From the NCBI GenBank assembly GCA_015680905.1, contig CM027379.1, positions 30,336,501-30,400,500 of the forward strand: a stretch of DNA of 64,000 nucleotides, read 5' to 3'. Of this stretch, positions 23,907 through 35,993 are shown piece after piece (position 1 is the stretch's first letter; every line of letters begins with the position of its first letter). A program made the position numbers and the translations under genes. This DNA is from Coptis chinensis. Taxonomy: Eukaryota; Streptophyta; Magnoliopsida; Ranunculales; Ranunculaceae. The notes under the pieces are model-generated. The model was given only the letters and a program-made list of their open reading frames with translations, searched no databases and was not told where the DNA came from.

Positions 23907-24465
23907 AATCTATCTCATGCTTTGGAAAATGTCTCACTTGGACTCTGTCTGAAGAACTGTATCTTACTTCTTATCTCTTCTGTTTTCTTCGACGAAAAGT
24001 ACTTTTTCGTGAAGGTGAGCACAACATTTTCCCATGTATCAAAAGAACCAGGCTTTTGAGAAAGAAGTCATGCGTGACTCTTACCAGCTAGAGTGAAAGG
24101 AAACACTCGTAGCTTCACTTGATCATCGGTGACACCCAGATGGTGGAAAGTATTTCATACTTCATGTATCAGGCATAGATGTTCGTATGGTAACTCGTGT
24201 TTAACCCGTAAAAGATGGGTAGAAGATTGAACACGTTTGGTGGAATGTGAAAGTCGCTCGTGAGCGATGTGAGTCGTATACAAGATGGAGGCCCATCTTG
24301 CAATGGTGTGTAGAAGTTAGAGAGAGGTTCTTCATCTTGCACTACTTCGTCAGCCATCTTAGTAGATGGAGGACTAGAAATAAGAGATTGTCTATTACGA
24401 CGTACTCTCCTACATGAGTAAGTTTTATTCTTGCTAATACATGTAGTGCCCAAACGCAATATCAT
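23907..24465 (-). pseudogene. Athila-type retrotransposon gag fragment
   Basis: On the minus strand an N-terminal piece reads LSNFYTPLQDGPPSCIRL and FNLLPIFYGL. After a frame change it continues with VTDDQVKLRVFPFTLAGK, GSFDTWENVVLTFTKKYF and IRSKIQFFRQSPSETF. These are the conserved strings of the Athila/Tat gag (retrotrans_gag) domain, which forms the virus-like particle shell. Stops interrupt it at least three times. It is cut at its 3' side by the CACTA-like terminus at 23906, which suggests that element inserted into gag. Confidence 0.75.
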
Positions 24466-24469
24466 GCAC

Positions 24470-25430
24470 TTTTAGCAAGATAGCAAAACTATCCTAACAT
24501 GCGCAAATGATGCAAGGTATGCTCAAGCAATCGAAATTCATTTTTGCAAGTATGGAGTTTTGAAAACTTTGTTTAGTCTATAATTTATTGTGCCCTGTTC
24601 AAGAGAACAATTGGGCACGAGACTAGGATGGCTCTACTACACGTCTCAGAAGAGTAGGCAGTTACTTAACCAAGTGGTGTGCTACCAAGAATCTCACTCA
24701 CGATGAATCTGGGGGAGGGGAGTGAGGAAGGTAGTTGGTTCACCGGAATCTGATAACTGATTACTCTAAATCTTCGTGGCTATATTTTTGTCCTTTTTTA
24801 GAGGAAGGTGACTACTTTGGGTTCTAGTTGATTGATTTTAATTTATTTTTTTCTTCTAGGGCTTCAAGAATCAAGCAACGACCGATTTATCTACATTGGG
24901 GAATGACTTCCCAATGGTTGTTATGTGGCTCGGGTTCAGCCTTATGCATGGATGTAAATTGCAGTATGGAAATTAAATTTCAAACAATCACGTAAGCATG
25001 CTTGAACACACAAAGTATCCTCTTACATGGGTTTTGAAGAGATTTAAAATTTACCTCTCAAGCCGTGCTTACACACTGCTTGAGGAGAAGGCGACGTTGG
25101 TTGGTGCGTGATATGAGAATCAGGCCCAACCGTTCGAGTTTTTCCTTATTTTAAGTTACAATAAAAGTCCACTTAAAAAACCCACAATTTGGGTTTTTTA
25201 TAACTAAACAACTTTGCCTTCAAGGGCCCAAAACATAAAACTAAACTAATAATAAACTAATATAATAGATTAACTAGTTTAGATAGATTATCTAGAGCTA
25301 AACTTAGTTAGAGTGTTGATTACCAAGTTGATTCAAAGTGTACGAGCATTTGATTCACGACTCACCTCGCACACTTGAACTTCTCAAGGCAATGAAAACT
25401 CTAATCTCTTGGTAAGTTTAGAACTTCAAT
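24470..25430. other. Probable 5' leader/LTR remnant of the gag fragment
   Basis: No coding sequence. By position it is upstream (minus strand) of the gag fragment, so it may hold that element's leader and LTR. I could not find LTR ends or a second copy. Confidence 0.3.
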
Positions 25431-25435
25431 CAAGT

Positions 25436-26104
25436 TGTAGGGGATTTTCTGAGTATCCCCTGATTTTCATCTGTGCCTTGTGATCTAGAAGTTGCTACTT
25501 GGTAGAGAAGGGATGAGATGATTTTGAGTTCAGGGTTGAACCACCTGGCGGCTGCCTACGTATCTCCTTGTTTATTTAGGAGAATCAAACCTTATTTTGC
25601 ATAGTTCCTAAGAGAGAATTCCTATGTTTTATATAGGAAAAGCTTTGAGAGTCTTAGGGTTAGGGCTGTCCTCACCGCTTGTGAGTTTCCTTCCATCTTT
25701 GGACTCTACCTTCCTATTTGGAATCTTCTCCTTATGGAAGTCTGAATCTAGACCATATCTTATTAGAGGTAGGTTTTCTTGTTGATCATAATGTCCCATC
25801 GTACATGGGAAGATTATATCTAAAAGGTAACTCTTAAAGATATGTCATCACGATTCCTTCCTTATCATCAAAGATCGCCCTCTTCAGTTTCCTTCTGTTC
25901 AGGAACTATCCATTTCAGTTCCTAACGACTTGGAGAACTGTTATGCTTAGAGGCGGTTAGTCACGTGCCTGGCACATGTCTACTAAACACTTGTGCTAAA
26001 CACGAGATCACTTATTTGCAGAACTGATCCCATGGTCCTCGTCTCATTCTAGACATTTATAGTCCTGGGTTATTTCCTATACACATGTCATCCATCCAAT
26101 GACA
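25436..26104 (-). repeat. 3' LTR of gypsy element 1
   Basis: Begins TGTAGGGGATTTTC on the plus strand and ends CCAATGACA, next to a pyrimidine tract (TCCCCTCTCG) that is the minus-strand polypurine tract GAGAGGGGA. It pairs with 35994-36678. Confidence 0.9.
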
Positions 26105-26327
26105 TCCCCTCTCGTGCCATCTAGCACATGGGCGCTTGAAGCGACACTGCTTTTGGCACGAGAATCTTTTTGCTAAACAGTTATTGGAACTAATTACGTA
26201 CTTAACTAATTAAGGCTCTGAAAAGGCGGCACGAACAAACACGCCGTTTCCTGAAAAAGGTAATGATGGCAGTTCCATCCTGAAAAGACGCAATGCTTGG
26301 GCTAATCGTAACCATCCATCTTATCTG

Positions 26328-26337
26328 TATATAAAGG
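26328..26337 (+). promoter_or_regulatory. TATA box of the antisense gene
   Basis: TATATAAAGG lies about 114 bases before the ATG at 26451, with a CT-rich leader between. This supports independent plus-strand transcription of the antisense gene. Confidence 0.55.
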
Positions 26338-26450
26338 ATCTGGTGAAAGAACCCTCATTATCTCTTCCACTACCTTTTACTGTATACTGAACCCTTTGAT
26401 CTCCCGTTTAGGGTTTAACCAAAACTTGAAACTTTCTCTCTTTTCTGATC

Positions 26451-29142
26451 ATGAATCCCAACTGGTCACTTATAAACTTTGAAGATCTTTCCTCCCTATA
26501 ACTGATCTAAGAGAATTTCCACATCCCTGATGATATTGGCCTAGAGTGGGGGAGATTGTCTGATGAGTTAGCCTACAAGGAAGTAGCGCTCATCACAATC
26601 GGTCAACTCAGGGCCGGACTCACCCTTCCCCTCAACCCATTGTTAAGAGAATGTCTGATTCACTTCAATCTTGCTCTTGGTCAAGCAACACCCCTGCTCT
26701 ACATAATCATCATGTACTCTGCCATACTGGCCAAGAAACATAGGTTCATTCTGAATCGTTGGGTGTTTGGATATTTCTATGAGGTCTGCCGCATTCGAGA
26801 CCAATCTTACTACTACCTCATGACCAGAGACAAGAACTCTCTAATTGTCTTTTTTTAGGGGAAGCAGAGTGACGAGGGTTGGGCTGATCACCACCTTTGT
26901 GTGTTGGGTGATGCGTGGGATGTTCGTCTTTCTGATGCTGATGGTGAGCCTGTGGGAATTCATGTTCCCAAAAAACACACTCATGCTCCAACCAGTAAGT
27001 CTTTTTTCTCCCGAATTTTGTAATCATTATAAGATTCTTTCAACTGAGTTTCTTTGCTATTATTCCTTAGATGACTCTTCCCCCTTGAATCAACTAACTG
27101 CAACTGATGCTACTATGATGGACGTCATCAAGAAGATCCGCAAGGAACAAAGGATGCCTTGGGTGATAGTTCTTAATCCGACCCGTCTTTTTGAATATTT
27201 CAACATGCCTGCTGAAGAATTGCTGCAACTTACCCCTGGCTTTTCCCCTTTTGGGATAAACACTATAAATTCTGGGCACACATTACTCCCTCCTCCTGTG
27301 GATCAGGATGCTGGATTTCTTCCTCCTCCAATTCAGGATGAATCCTCTTTGAATATTAAAAGAAGAGGAAACCGCAAGGAGAAGAGTTATGTGGCAACCT
27401 CCGATGATGCTGCGACGTCGAGCTCAGTTCAGGAGCCTGCTGTCAGTGATAATTGTGTGATCACTGGCGGGAAAGGCCCTGAACTGCCTCATGAACTGCT
27501 AGCGGCTAGTAACTTTAAAAGGGAAGTATGTGCATCCAACCGTTCAAGACTAAAGAGAGTTTATCCTGCTCTTGCTTCTGATGTTGCCCCATCTGGTAAG
27601 AAAATAAAATTTTGCCCTCTCACTATGAATGAAGAAACACTTTTCAAGGTTCCTACGAGTATTCCCCATTCTGGTAAGTCTTTTGAGAAAGTAGTTGTGT
27701 CCTTACTAGTTCCAGATCCCCCTATGGGTTCTGAACAAGCTGGTGACAATGTACCTTTGACTGTTGACCTTTCCCTCCCTGATAACCGTAAAAGGAAAGG
27801 GCATTGCTGAGACAACTGCTGTAACTGTTGCTCTCCCTCCTTCTCGATTTAGTGATAGGAGGAGGGTGAGTGATGACATTCCCTTCTTGCCACAATCTCC
27901 AAATTCCCCTAAAAGGGAGATGATCAAGGAGATGAGGTGTTGGGGCTGAACTGATGAACTTCCTGTTACCAACAAACACTCTGTTAATGATGTTGATATC
28001 GCACTTGGAGTTCTAGAAGCTACGCGACTTCCTATTGACAAAGCTGAAGCCAATATGGCTGGGAGTCTGGAGTTGTCCTTTCACCGTTCTACCGTTTATC
28101 TTGCCAAGGTAAGACTTTCTTCTCTGTTTAATGTTATGTTTCTCTCATTGGGTTACTTACACATTCTATATCATTTTCCAGTTAGTGAACTTTTTGGCCA
28201 TGAAAGAACCCATCTTTGCGGCCTCAGCTGATACAGCCACTGATGACATGGCTACTGGTGAGCTGATCTAGGTGAAAGAGGCTACTGAGAAAAGAGCTGA
28301 GGAGCTACAAATCCAAGTGGACCAGCTTTTGGCAAAAGAGAATAAATCTGATACTGGCTTCAAGAACATGAGAGATACTATCTCCAACTTCCACAACTCT
28401 CTGGACAAAGCCCAAAAAGGAGTTGCTGATGCTGCCTCCTAGAAAGTGAAGTTCTTGGAACTGCGCTCCCACTTCACCTCCCTGCAAGCAAAGCATGACC
28501 AAGTTCAAGGAGAACTTCACCATAGGAATACGGAGATGAGAACCCTTGGCTAAACCATTACCCATGCAAAATGAAGTCATGCCAGGTTATGAGAGGGCTC
28601 TCAAAGAGAAGCGTCTACGTTCTGAGAAGAAAGCTGGTGATCTCTCGGCGGAGACCTCTGAGTTCTACTCCAAAGTGGTGGAGGAAGTGAAGAAGAGGTC
28701 AGCTGAAAATGCCATTCGTTTTGCTCTGAGGGTACTTGATGTTTCTGAAGAGTCCTTCAATGCAGCCAAGCAAGTTAAGTTTGATGAGGCTATTGAGGCT
28801 ACTGGGTATGTTTCTCAGTTAGATGATCAAGGGCAGGTGACCAACCCTTTCATCTTATTTCTTGATCTGAACACCAGTATCTCCGCAATTCAGAATGAAC
28901 TTATGTCTAATGCCTACTCCTCTTCTGAAAAAGACACCGATGATTACATGCATCCCGTTCAGCTTCCTTTTTTACCAGTGCCAGTTTCAGATGAGTGTTC
29001 TATTCAGCCTTCAACCGTTCTAGCAAGTCCTACCACACAATCAGTTCTTGAGAGTGGTCTAGGAGTTCTTGATGATGGTGCAGCAGCAAGTACTAATGCT
29101 GAACTGAAGTTTGACTCTACCCCTACTCATCAGGCTAAGTAA
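26451..29142 (+). pseudogene. Antisense ORF of gypsy element 1 (Transposase_28-like, spliced)
   Basis: Exons are about 26451-26994, 27071-28108 and 28182-29142, with GT-AG introns (GTAAGT...TTCCTTAG and GTAAGA...TTTTCCAG). The N-terminal part reads GQLRAGLTLPLNPLLRECL, then LALGQATPLLYIII and an R/Y-rich segment, resembling the Pfam 'putative gypsy type transposon' (Transposase_28) domain found in many plant retroelement proteins. The middle is P/S-rich and low complexity. The C-terminal third (28240-28850) is K/E-rich and predicted to be coiled coil. Two stops follow the ATG within 20 codons, there is a frameshift near 26855 and another near 27805, and stops occur near 28270, 28441 and 28552. 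The gene converges on pol. Its molecular role is unknown in the family. Confidence 0.7.
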
Positions 29143-30128
29143 AGACTTAGTTATTCAGTTCATGAAAACAATTATTTTGAAATAATTATTCTATGGGTCT
29201 GTAATATTGAGCTAAGTAGCTCACATACTATTTACTTACTGAGCTCTGCAGCTCTTCTATTTTATGCATGCACTTAAAGTATTTTATATTATATAGCATA
29301 TAATTACATGTACTACTATGCATATTCTACCCCTGATGTCCCCAAAGTTCATTTGGAACAACAATATATAGGTGACCCTAGTAGGCTAAACGGGTTAAAA
29401 TGAGGCATAACCAGAATCTGATCAGGATATCATGGGAGCCGTTCAAGTTAAATGTAACTTAAAGTTCGATCATAATAGAGACATAGTGCCCAGAGAAGTC
29501 ATGTGTCTTTGCGAAAGTAACTTGGTGCCTTGAGCACAACACTGTGTTTAGTAACGATAGGTCCTATTTATTTAAAAAAAAAATAGGTTATCACCAGAAG
29601 AATAGTGGGGGAGTCTTCCTCAACGCCATCATGCCGATATGATTCTAGGCCAATGATTGCGTGCTAGGATCTGGTTCCAACCCAGATCTTCCTAGTAACC
29701 CCCATGCTTGATGTTATGAGAGCTCCAGGAACTAGCATACAATTCGGGCTCCTAAGAACAATATCTTTTGTCCCAAGTCAAACTGGCATACAATTTACTG
29801 AACAGTTAGTGTGGTTAGGTTCCCTAAAGGCTTAACCAATCGAGGATAATTGCAGTCTAAAAGAACTGGCGTACAGTTCAGGCTGCATAGGGATGAGAAA
29901 GGAACTGGCATACAGTTCAACTTCTCCAAACTCAGTATCACTAGTTCTAAAGAAAATTGGCATGCAATATTCTTGAACAGATAGTGAGTAGATAATTCCC
30001 TAAAGGCTTAGCCCATTGTAGATAATAAATAAAGAATTGATGCAAGGAATAAATTCTATTGTAAGGTGAGGAACTTTATTGATGACTGAAGAGAAGAGAC
30101 AATGCATAAAGGAGCATAAAATAACAAT
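29143..30128. repeat. Convergent 3' region with AACTGGCATACAGTTCA repeats
   Basis: Between the antisense gene (ends 29142) and pol (minus-strand end 30129), no coding sequence is seen. From about 29720 to 29975 the near-palindromic motif AACTGGCATACAGTTCA and variants recur about six times, with TTCCCTAAAGGCTTA(A/G)CC twice (29820, 29996). The role is unknown. Confidence 0.6.
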
Positions 30129-31400
30129 TTACTGATAGTACTTGTGAAGGTGTTGGGCATTCCATGGTTTGACAAGAACGTCCCCTTCAACAGTACGTAG
30201 GTAGTAAAAACCAGTTCGGCAAACCTTGTCAATGATGTATGGTCCTTCCCAGTTAGGCCCAAGCTTGCCGTTATGCTCTGGGATCTCACGCATAACCAAA
30301 TCGCCAGATTTGAAAGCTCGAATTTGGATTCTCTTGTCGTATGATCTTTTTAGAATCTGCTGGTTGGCAGCCAAGCGCAATGCAGCGCCTTCCCTCTTTT
30401 CATCTAGTAGATCCATTTCTTTGTATAATAATTACTCATTATCTAGGGTGTGCACAACGTCTGACTTCTGAGTGGGAGCTACCAGTTCAGGATGTGTGAC
30501 AGCTTCAGTTCCGTAGGTCAGTGAAAATGGGGACTTACCAGTCGATCGTCTAGGCGTAGTTCGGTATGCACATAGGACCTTAGCTAGTTTCTCGACCCAT
30601 AAACCCTTTGCTTCATCTAATTTATGCTTCATGTTATCCAAAATAACCCTAGTGGAGGCTTCAACCTGGCCATTGCCTTGTGGATACCTTGGAGTTGAGA
30701 ACATATGGGTAATGTGAAACTCTTCACAGAGTTCAGCGACTAATCCGCCAGTGAACTGTTGCCCATTATCTAATATGATAACTTTGGGTATGCCAAACCT
30801 ACAGACAATATTGTTCCAAATGAACTTTCTGACGTCTTGTTCACGAATGAAGACAATGGGAACTACTTCCATCCACTTGGTGAAGTAATCCATCGCAACC
30901 AGTAAGAATCTGACATTGCAGGGAGTGGGTGGCAAGGGTCCCACAATATTAGTTCCCCATTCTGCAAATTGCCATGGGATGGATAACGGGTGCAGCTCTA
31001 TTGCTGGAGCATGGATAAGTGGAGCATGTCGTTGACACTTTTCACATTTACGGGAAAAAACTTGTGCATCCTTTTGCATATAAGGCCAAAAGTACCCTTG
31101 CCTTAAAATCTTGAGGGCTAGTGTTCTGCCCCCAGCATGGTTGCCACAAATTCCTTCGTGAACCTCTCACATGACATGTTCAACAAGATCTGGGGTGAGA
31201 CATCAGAGATGAGGTCCCAAAAAGGACTTATTGTAGAGATCATCTTCAATGAAGGTAAATCTTGGTACCTTTGTAAGCAGACGCGTTGCTGTGTTCTTAT
31301 CCTCTGGGAGTGTTCCGTCTTTGAGGTAAGACTTCTATGGATCCATCCAATTTGGTGTGGTGGTTGGAATAACACAAACTGTCATAACATCGAGTGCTTG
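30129..31400 (-). pseudogene. Gypsy element 1 integrase
   Basis: The zinc-binding segment ends in CEKCQRHAPLIH. The core follows with EWGTNIVGPLPP, IILDNGQQFTGG and PQGNGQVEA. The C-terminal domain (30129-30416) reads GKLGPNWEGPYII, and the polyprotein ends NAQHLHKYYQ, the usual Tat end. The first acidic residue of the D,D-35-E triad is Asn here (GTNIVG instead of GxDIVG); the second Asp and the Glu are present. Frames shift near 31100 and 30430. Integrase would insert the cDNA; this copy cannot. Confidence 0.9.
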
Positions 31401-31479
31401 GATGCTAGGTTTGCCTTGGAACTCTTTAGGGATGGAACGAGACTCGTTGTTGCCCAGCATTGAGGCAACATATGCCAAA

Positions 31480-32200
31480 GCATCTGCGTGTCGATTTGCT
31501 GATCGAGGCAGCTGATAAAACTGAATATTCTCAAACTTGCTCTAAAGACCTCTTACTAGTTCTAGGTATTTGGCCATTCGTTCATCCCTGGCCTCGTATC
31601 CTCCATCAACTTGAAACACAATCAGTTGTGAGTCACTAAAAACTGCAAGGTGTGTTAGGCCCAAGTCGAGAGCCATTGTGAGGCCAGCAAGTGCCGCCTC
31701 ATATTCTACCTCATTGTTAGAGGCATTTCAACCTAACCGGATGGATTTCTCCAGCCGCATATTGTCAAGAGTGACTAGCACAGCTCCAACTCCTGCACCT
31801 TTGTCATTGGAAGATCCATCCACAAATAGTCGCCATCCGAAGATCGGCTCCCAAGGGTCTGGTCGGGTGTTTTAAGATTCAGGTAGGATGCCATCATCTG
31901 AACTGGGGTTGTTGAGTTGTACCCGGTGTTGGTCATTGGGAAATCTCCCAAGAATTCTGCTAGTGCTTGACTCTTCTCTGAGATTCTTCGGACATAAATA
32001 ATATTATATTCTGACAGTTGCACGGACCATTTAGCTAACCTTCTTGATCTGTTTGGCCTTTCCAGAACTGATCGTAACTGGTACTCTGTGATTACTTTGA
32101 TAGCGTAGGACTAGAAGTGTGGTCATAATTTCTCTGCTACGAAAACAAGGGCTAAAGCAACTCTTTCGAGTTTAAGGTACCTTGTTTCTGCTGGTAGGAG
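31480..32200 (-). pseudogene. Gypsy element 1 RNase H region
   Basis: On the minus strand, YNIIYVRRISEKSQALAEFL is followed (in another frame) by a WRLFVDGSSNDKG-type motif, the first catalytic Asp of RNase H, and further on by an SDSQLIV motif. Several frameshifts and stops occur. It lies between RT and integrase, as expected for the element. Confidence 0.8.
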
Positions 32201-32203
32201 TGT

Positions 32204-33460
32204 TCAACTCAAGAAATAGACAGGTTTTTCAACCTTCTTTTCATCCACACGTATCAGTACATAACTGATACCATAGTCAGATGAAAAGAGATAAAGACCC
32301 AAAACTTCTCCCTCAACTAGTTTAGAAAGGATTGGTGGTGCCCCCAGGTATGTTTTGAGTAAATCGAATACTTTTTGGCATTCATCCATCCATGCAAATG
32401 AGGTATTCTTTCGCAGTAATTGAAAGAGAGCTTTGCACTTATCTGAACTCTTGAAGATAAACATGTTCAGAACTGCTAACCTGCCTGTAATTTTTTGAAC
32501 CTCTTTCATGTTTTTAGGTGAAGGCATTTCTATGAGCACCCAGATCTGATATGGGTTTGCCTTGATTCCTCTCTTAGTAACTAGATACCCTAAAAACTTC
32601 CTTAATGAGACAGCGAAAGCACATTTTGTAGGGTTGAGCTTCATGCGATACTCTCAGAGAATGTCGAATGCACATTTTAGGTGGGAGAGATGATCTCCTC
32701 ATCTTAGGCTTTTGATCAAGAGATCATCTACATGCACCTCCACAAATGTCGCTTATCAATCCTTCAAACATTTTGTTTACTAAATGTTGGTACGTGGCTC
32801 CTGCATTTTTCACTCCGAATGGCATGACCTGATAATAGTACAAGTCATCCTCAGTTGTGAAACTAGCATGCTTGTGGTCTTCCTCATGTAATGGGATCTG
32901 GTTGTAGCTAGACGACCCATCCATGAAAGATAACAATTCATGTCTAGCCGTTGCATCTACCAATTTGTCAATACGTGGCAAAGGGTAACTGTCTTTTTGA
33001 TGCACGGTTTAGATCTGTGAAGTCGATACAAATTCTCCATGACCTATTCTTCTTACGTACTAGGACAATATTATAAATCTAGGTGGAGAAATTGATTTCC
33101 CTGACAAAATTAGCTACTTTTAGGTTTTTAACTTCGGCTTTTACCGTTTTGGATCTGTCAGCACCTATCTTTCTCGGTTTCTGCTTGACTACTATTGCAT
33201 CACTGCGGACATTAAGTCGGTGGCATGCCACATGGGGGTCAATTCCTTGCATTTCTTCAAATGACCAAGCAAACACGTCTTTGTGTTCTCGGAGGAAGTG
33301 TATTAGAGTCTGTCGCTCTTCAGAACTCAACAAAGTGCCGATAAAAGTGGTTTTTGGTGAGCTGGTTCCCACAATTTCCACTTCCTCTAACGGCTCCAGT
33401 GATGGGGGATCCTCCCTCTCTCTTGGGACCAGGTCCGGGAGAGGGGGATCCAACTGTAAT
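32204..33460 (-). pseudogene. Gypsy element 1 reverse transcriptase
   Basis: The order on the minus strand is EMQGIDPHVACHRLNV (start of the RT region), DSYPLPRIDKLVDA, FMDGSSSYNQIPL (first catalytic Asp), YQVMPFGVKNAGATYQ (motif B), then the catalytic box read as VHVDDLLIKS, where the usual Tyr of YVDD is His. It continues with LNPTKCAFAVSLRKFLGYLV and the thumb/connection through FAWMDECQKVFDLLK. Frames change near 33060 and 32730. The family call is firm; the copy is inactive. Confidence 0.9.
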
Positions 33461-33599
33461 TGTTATTTGGCAGGTTGCCCCACCTCCATTGGTTCAAAAG
33501 GGAGTGGGGACTGTTTTATCGCTAAAGCATAGCATGTTTTGGCAGCCACCTGATCTTCTCTAATTGTCTCAATTTTCCCTTTTATGCGAGAACTTTAGA

Positions 33600-34020
33600 C
33601 ATTGGTGATAGGTGCTGGGAACAGCGCAGAGTTTGTGCAGCCAGGTCTTGCCCAAGATCATGTGATAAGGTGTGTTAGCTTTTACCACAACAAAATTTAT
33701 GATGAGAGTTACTGGACCCGTAGCTACGGGTAGCTAGATCTCCTCAACTGTTAGAGCTTTGTCCCTGCTTAATCCATATAAGTTGGAGTTGGTAGCGACC
33801 ATCTCCGAATCAGGAATCTGCAGTTTTTTTAATGCGTCATAGTATAACACATCTACTAAACTTCCTGGGATAACCAATATGTGATGCAAATCATAATATC
33901 CAAAAGGGAGTGTAAGAACCATTGCGTCCTCATGTGGACTCTGGATGCTGAGATAGTCAACCTCAGTGAAAAAAAATAAGTGGATCTTTATGGGGTGACG
34001 CGTCGACTTGAGCACTCATG
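33600..34020 (-). pseudogene. Gypsy element 1 protease
   Basis: SIQSPHEDAMVLTLPFGYYD precedes HHILVIPGSLVDVLYYDALK. The position of the catalytic DTGSSADVL motif of retropepsins reads IPGSLVDVL, so the active Asp is lost. It lies between gag and RT. Confidence 0.75.
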
Positions 34021-34200
34021 GTCAGTTCACTGTTCATGATCATTATTTGCTTGGCGACACGCATTTGGTATTCGCGCCCTCTTTTCTGTAACCTGGCCAC
34101 TCCGTTTGCTTGCCTTTCCAGAAATCATGTTTATCTGGAGCCGGCCATTGAGTGGCCCAGTACCTAGGGGATCCTGAACTGACGTGCTGATTTCCTTTGG

Positions 34201-35330
34201 TTATACAGCGTTTGCCTGTTCATGTGCTATGAACTGCTTCAAATACCCCCTTTCAATCAGATCATATAGTTGATTTTTCAGGGTCCTGCAGGCTCTGGTA
34301 CTGTGACTCTTACTCTTATGGCACTTGCAGTAGGTCCTCTGGTCTCTGGTACCCAAGGAGCCCGGCTTGAGCGGACCTGGCCATTTGAGGTAACTCTGGT
34401 TCTTGATCAAGTTCAGAACCTCATCTGGCATTTTGTTCAAAGGGGCGAAGTTTCTGTCCATTGAGGGTAGAGCTTATTCAGCTCATTCCATACGTGGCTT
34501 CTTTTGTGGTTTTCCATCTGCACTATTGGCTAGATTTTGGTACTACCCTCTGGGCATTCGTCCCTTTGATGGGGATTCAGCCCTTTGGCGACCACGATGA
34601 CGGTATCTTTTTTGCTTTTGAGGGAAAGAGTTCCCGTTCCCCTCTCGAAAGGCCATAGGAGTTGTCCGATTTTTCTTCTTTGCTTCCTGATGTCGGTTCA
34701 GGACATCTTCCTCCCACCCCGCATGAGTTTCAACCCCTGTCTAGGAGTTCCTCCAAATTACAGGGTGGTTTCCTGGAAAGAGATCCAAATAAGGCGTTGT
34801 TTTCATCCAACCCTTGTTTGAAAGTTATTATAGCAATCTGTTCGTCACAAGACTCTATCTGGATGGAAATTTCCATGAACTGTTGCATGTAGGACCTCAA
34901 TGCCTCTTCGTCCTTTTTCTTGATATTAAACAGTGCATCGATCCATTTTGGTTGGTGATAGTTGCGCGAGTACCTATCTATGAAGGTCCTGAACATTTCT
35001 TCTGATGACCTGATATGCCGCTCAGGTAACCTATGGTACCACTGGAGCGTAGATTCAGATAGGGAAGCTTTGAACTCTTGACACATGATGTGGTCATACC
35101 TTTCATATTGTCCCATAGTGGCACGATATATGAACACATGATCCACTGGATCTGACTTGCTACTGAAGATACTGAACTTCGGTTGTCTGTGACTGCGGGG
35201 ATATGGCTTTCTCATTCCTCGTGATGCGAAAGGAGATCTGCCTGCCCCCATTATGGTGGATTGAACAAGGGAGTCTTGCATTTTTTTTTCTCCCTTTGCT
35301 GTCATCCGATGCATCTGACGGATTAGGTCG
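34201..35330 (-). pseudogene. Gypsy element 1 gag
   Basis: The capsid-like part (34730-35314) contains QPKFSIFSSKSDPVDHVFIY, CQEFKASLSESTLQWYHRLP and a DALFNIKKKDEEALRSYMQQF segment. A C-terminal knuckle-like segment (34201-34461) has CKCHKSKSHSTRACRTLK followed by LIERGYLKQFI, typical of Tat gag. The two lie in different frames with stops between. Gag would form the particle shell and bind RNA. Confidence 0.85.
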
Positions 35331-35970
35331 TTCTTCTCAGTTTCCCATGCACTTTCTTTGGTATAAAGTTCCTTGTTCTAGGTTCCTTTTCAGTGTCAGA
35401 CCGGGGTCGACATCACAATCCTAGTCAGTTGACTTTGGGTCTGATGTTGTATCCGAATCTTCATCCAAGTTACTATATTTCGACTCTGATGGTTTGTGTC
35501 AAACTGGTTCCCCACGCCTTGGGTTCCTAGCATGACCGCCTTCTGGAAAGTTGTCATTATCGAGATCGATGAGTGGCTTCTTCCCTGTGTCAAATTGATA
35601 CAAATGCCTCAGTAGCTATAACTCTCACTCAAGGTTGCTTCTTTGCTGTTCCAGAGCCTGTACCACCTGACTCGCCTGAACAGACTCTGGGTTGGTGGAA
35701 CAACATTCTCACCATTTTGGCGTTCCTCTTGAGCATTATTCCTAGGGCCTGCACCGGGAGCAACTGGTCCGTCAGTGCTAGTCACTAGTCCTTGGAAGGG
35801 ATTATTCACATCATGGTGACCGACATTCTCCCCCCTTCAGGCATCTTGTGCTCTTCTTCTCTGACAGCGACGCTGTGTGTGGTAGCGCCTATTTTCTTTG
35901 CTCCTGCCATCACAATGGTAAGAGTTTTAAAACTAAATCAGTCATTTGAACGAATGTTTACCTACTTTCG

Positions 35971-35990
35971 TCCCCACAGACGGCGCCACA
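35971..35990 (-). other. Primer-binding site of gypsy element 1
   Basis: On the minus strand, TGGCGCCGTCTGTGGGGA lies a few bases inside the 5' LTR, the normal position of the tRNA primer site of plant gypsy elements. Element 2 has a similar GACGCCGTCTGTGG at about 53163-53176. Confidence 0.7.
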
Positions 35991-35993
35991 AGA

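Noticed and set aside
33083..33532. 149-codon plus-strand frame
   Set aside because: Antisense shadow of the gypsy element 1 RT region, which has clear RT motifs on the minus strand.
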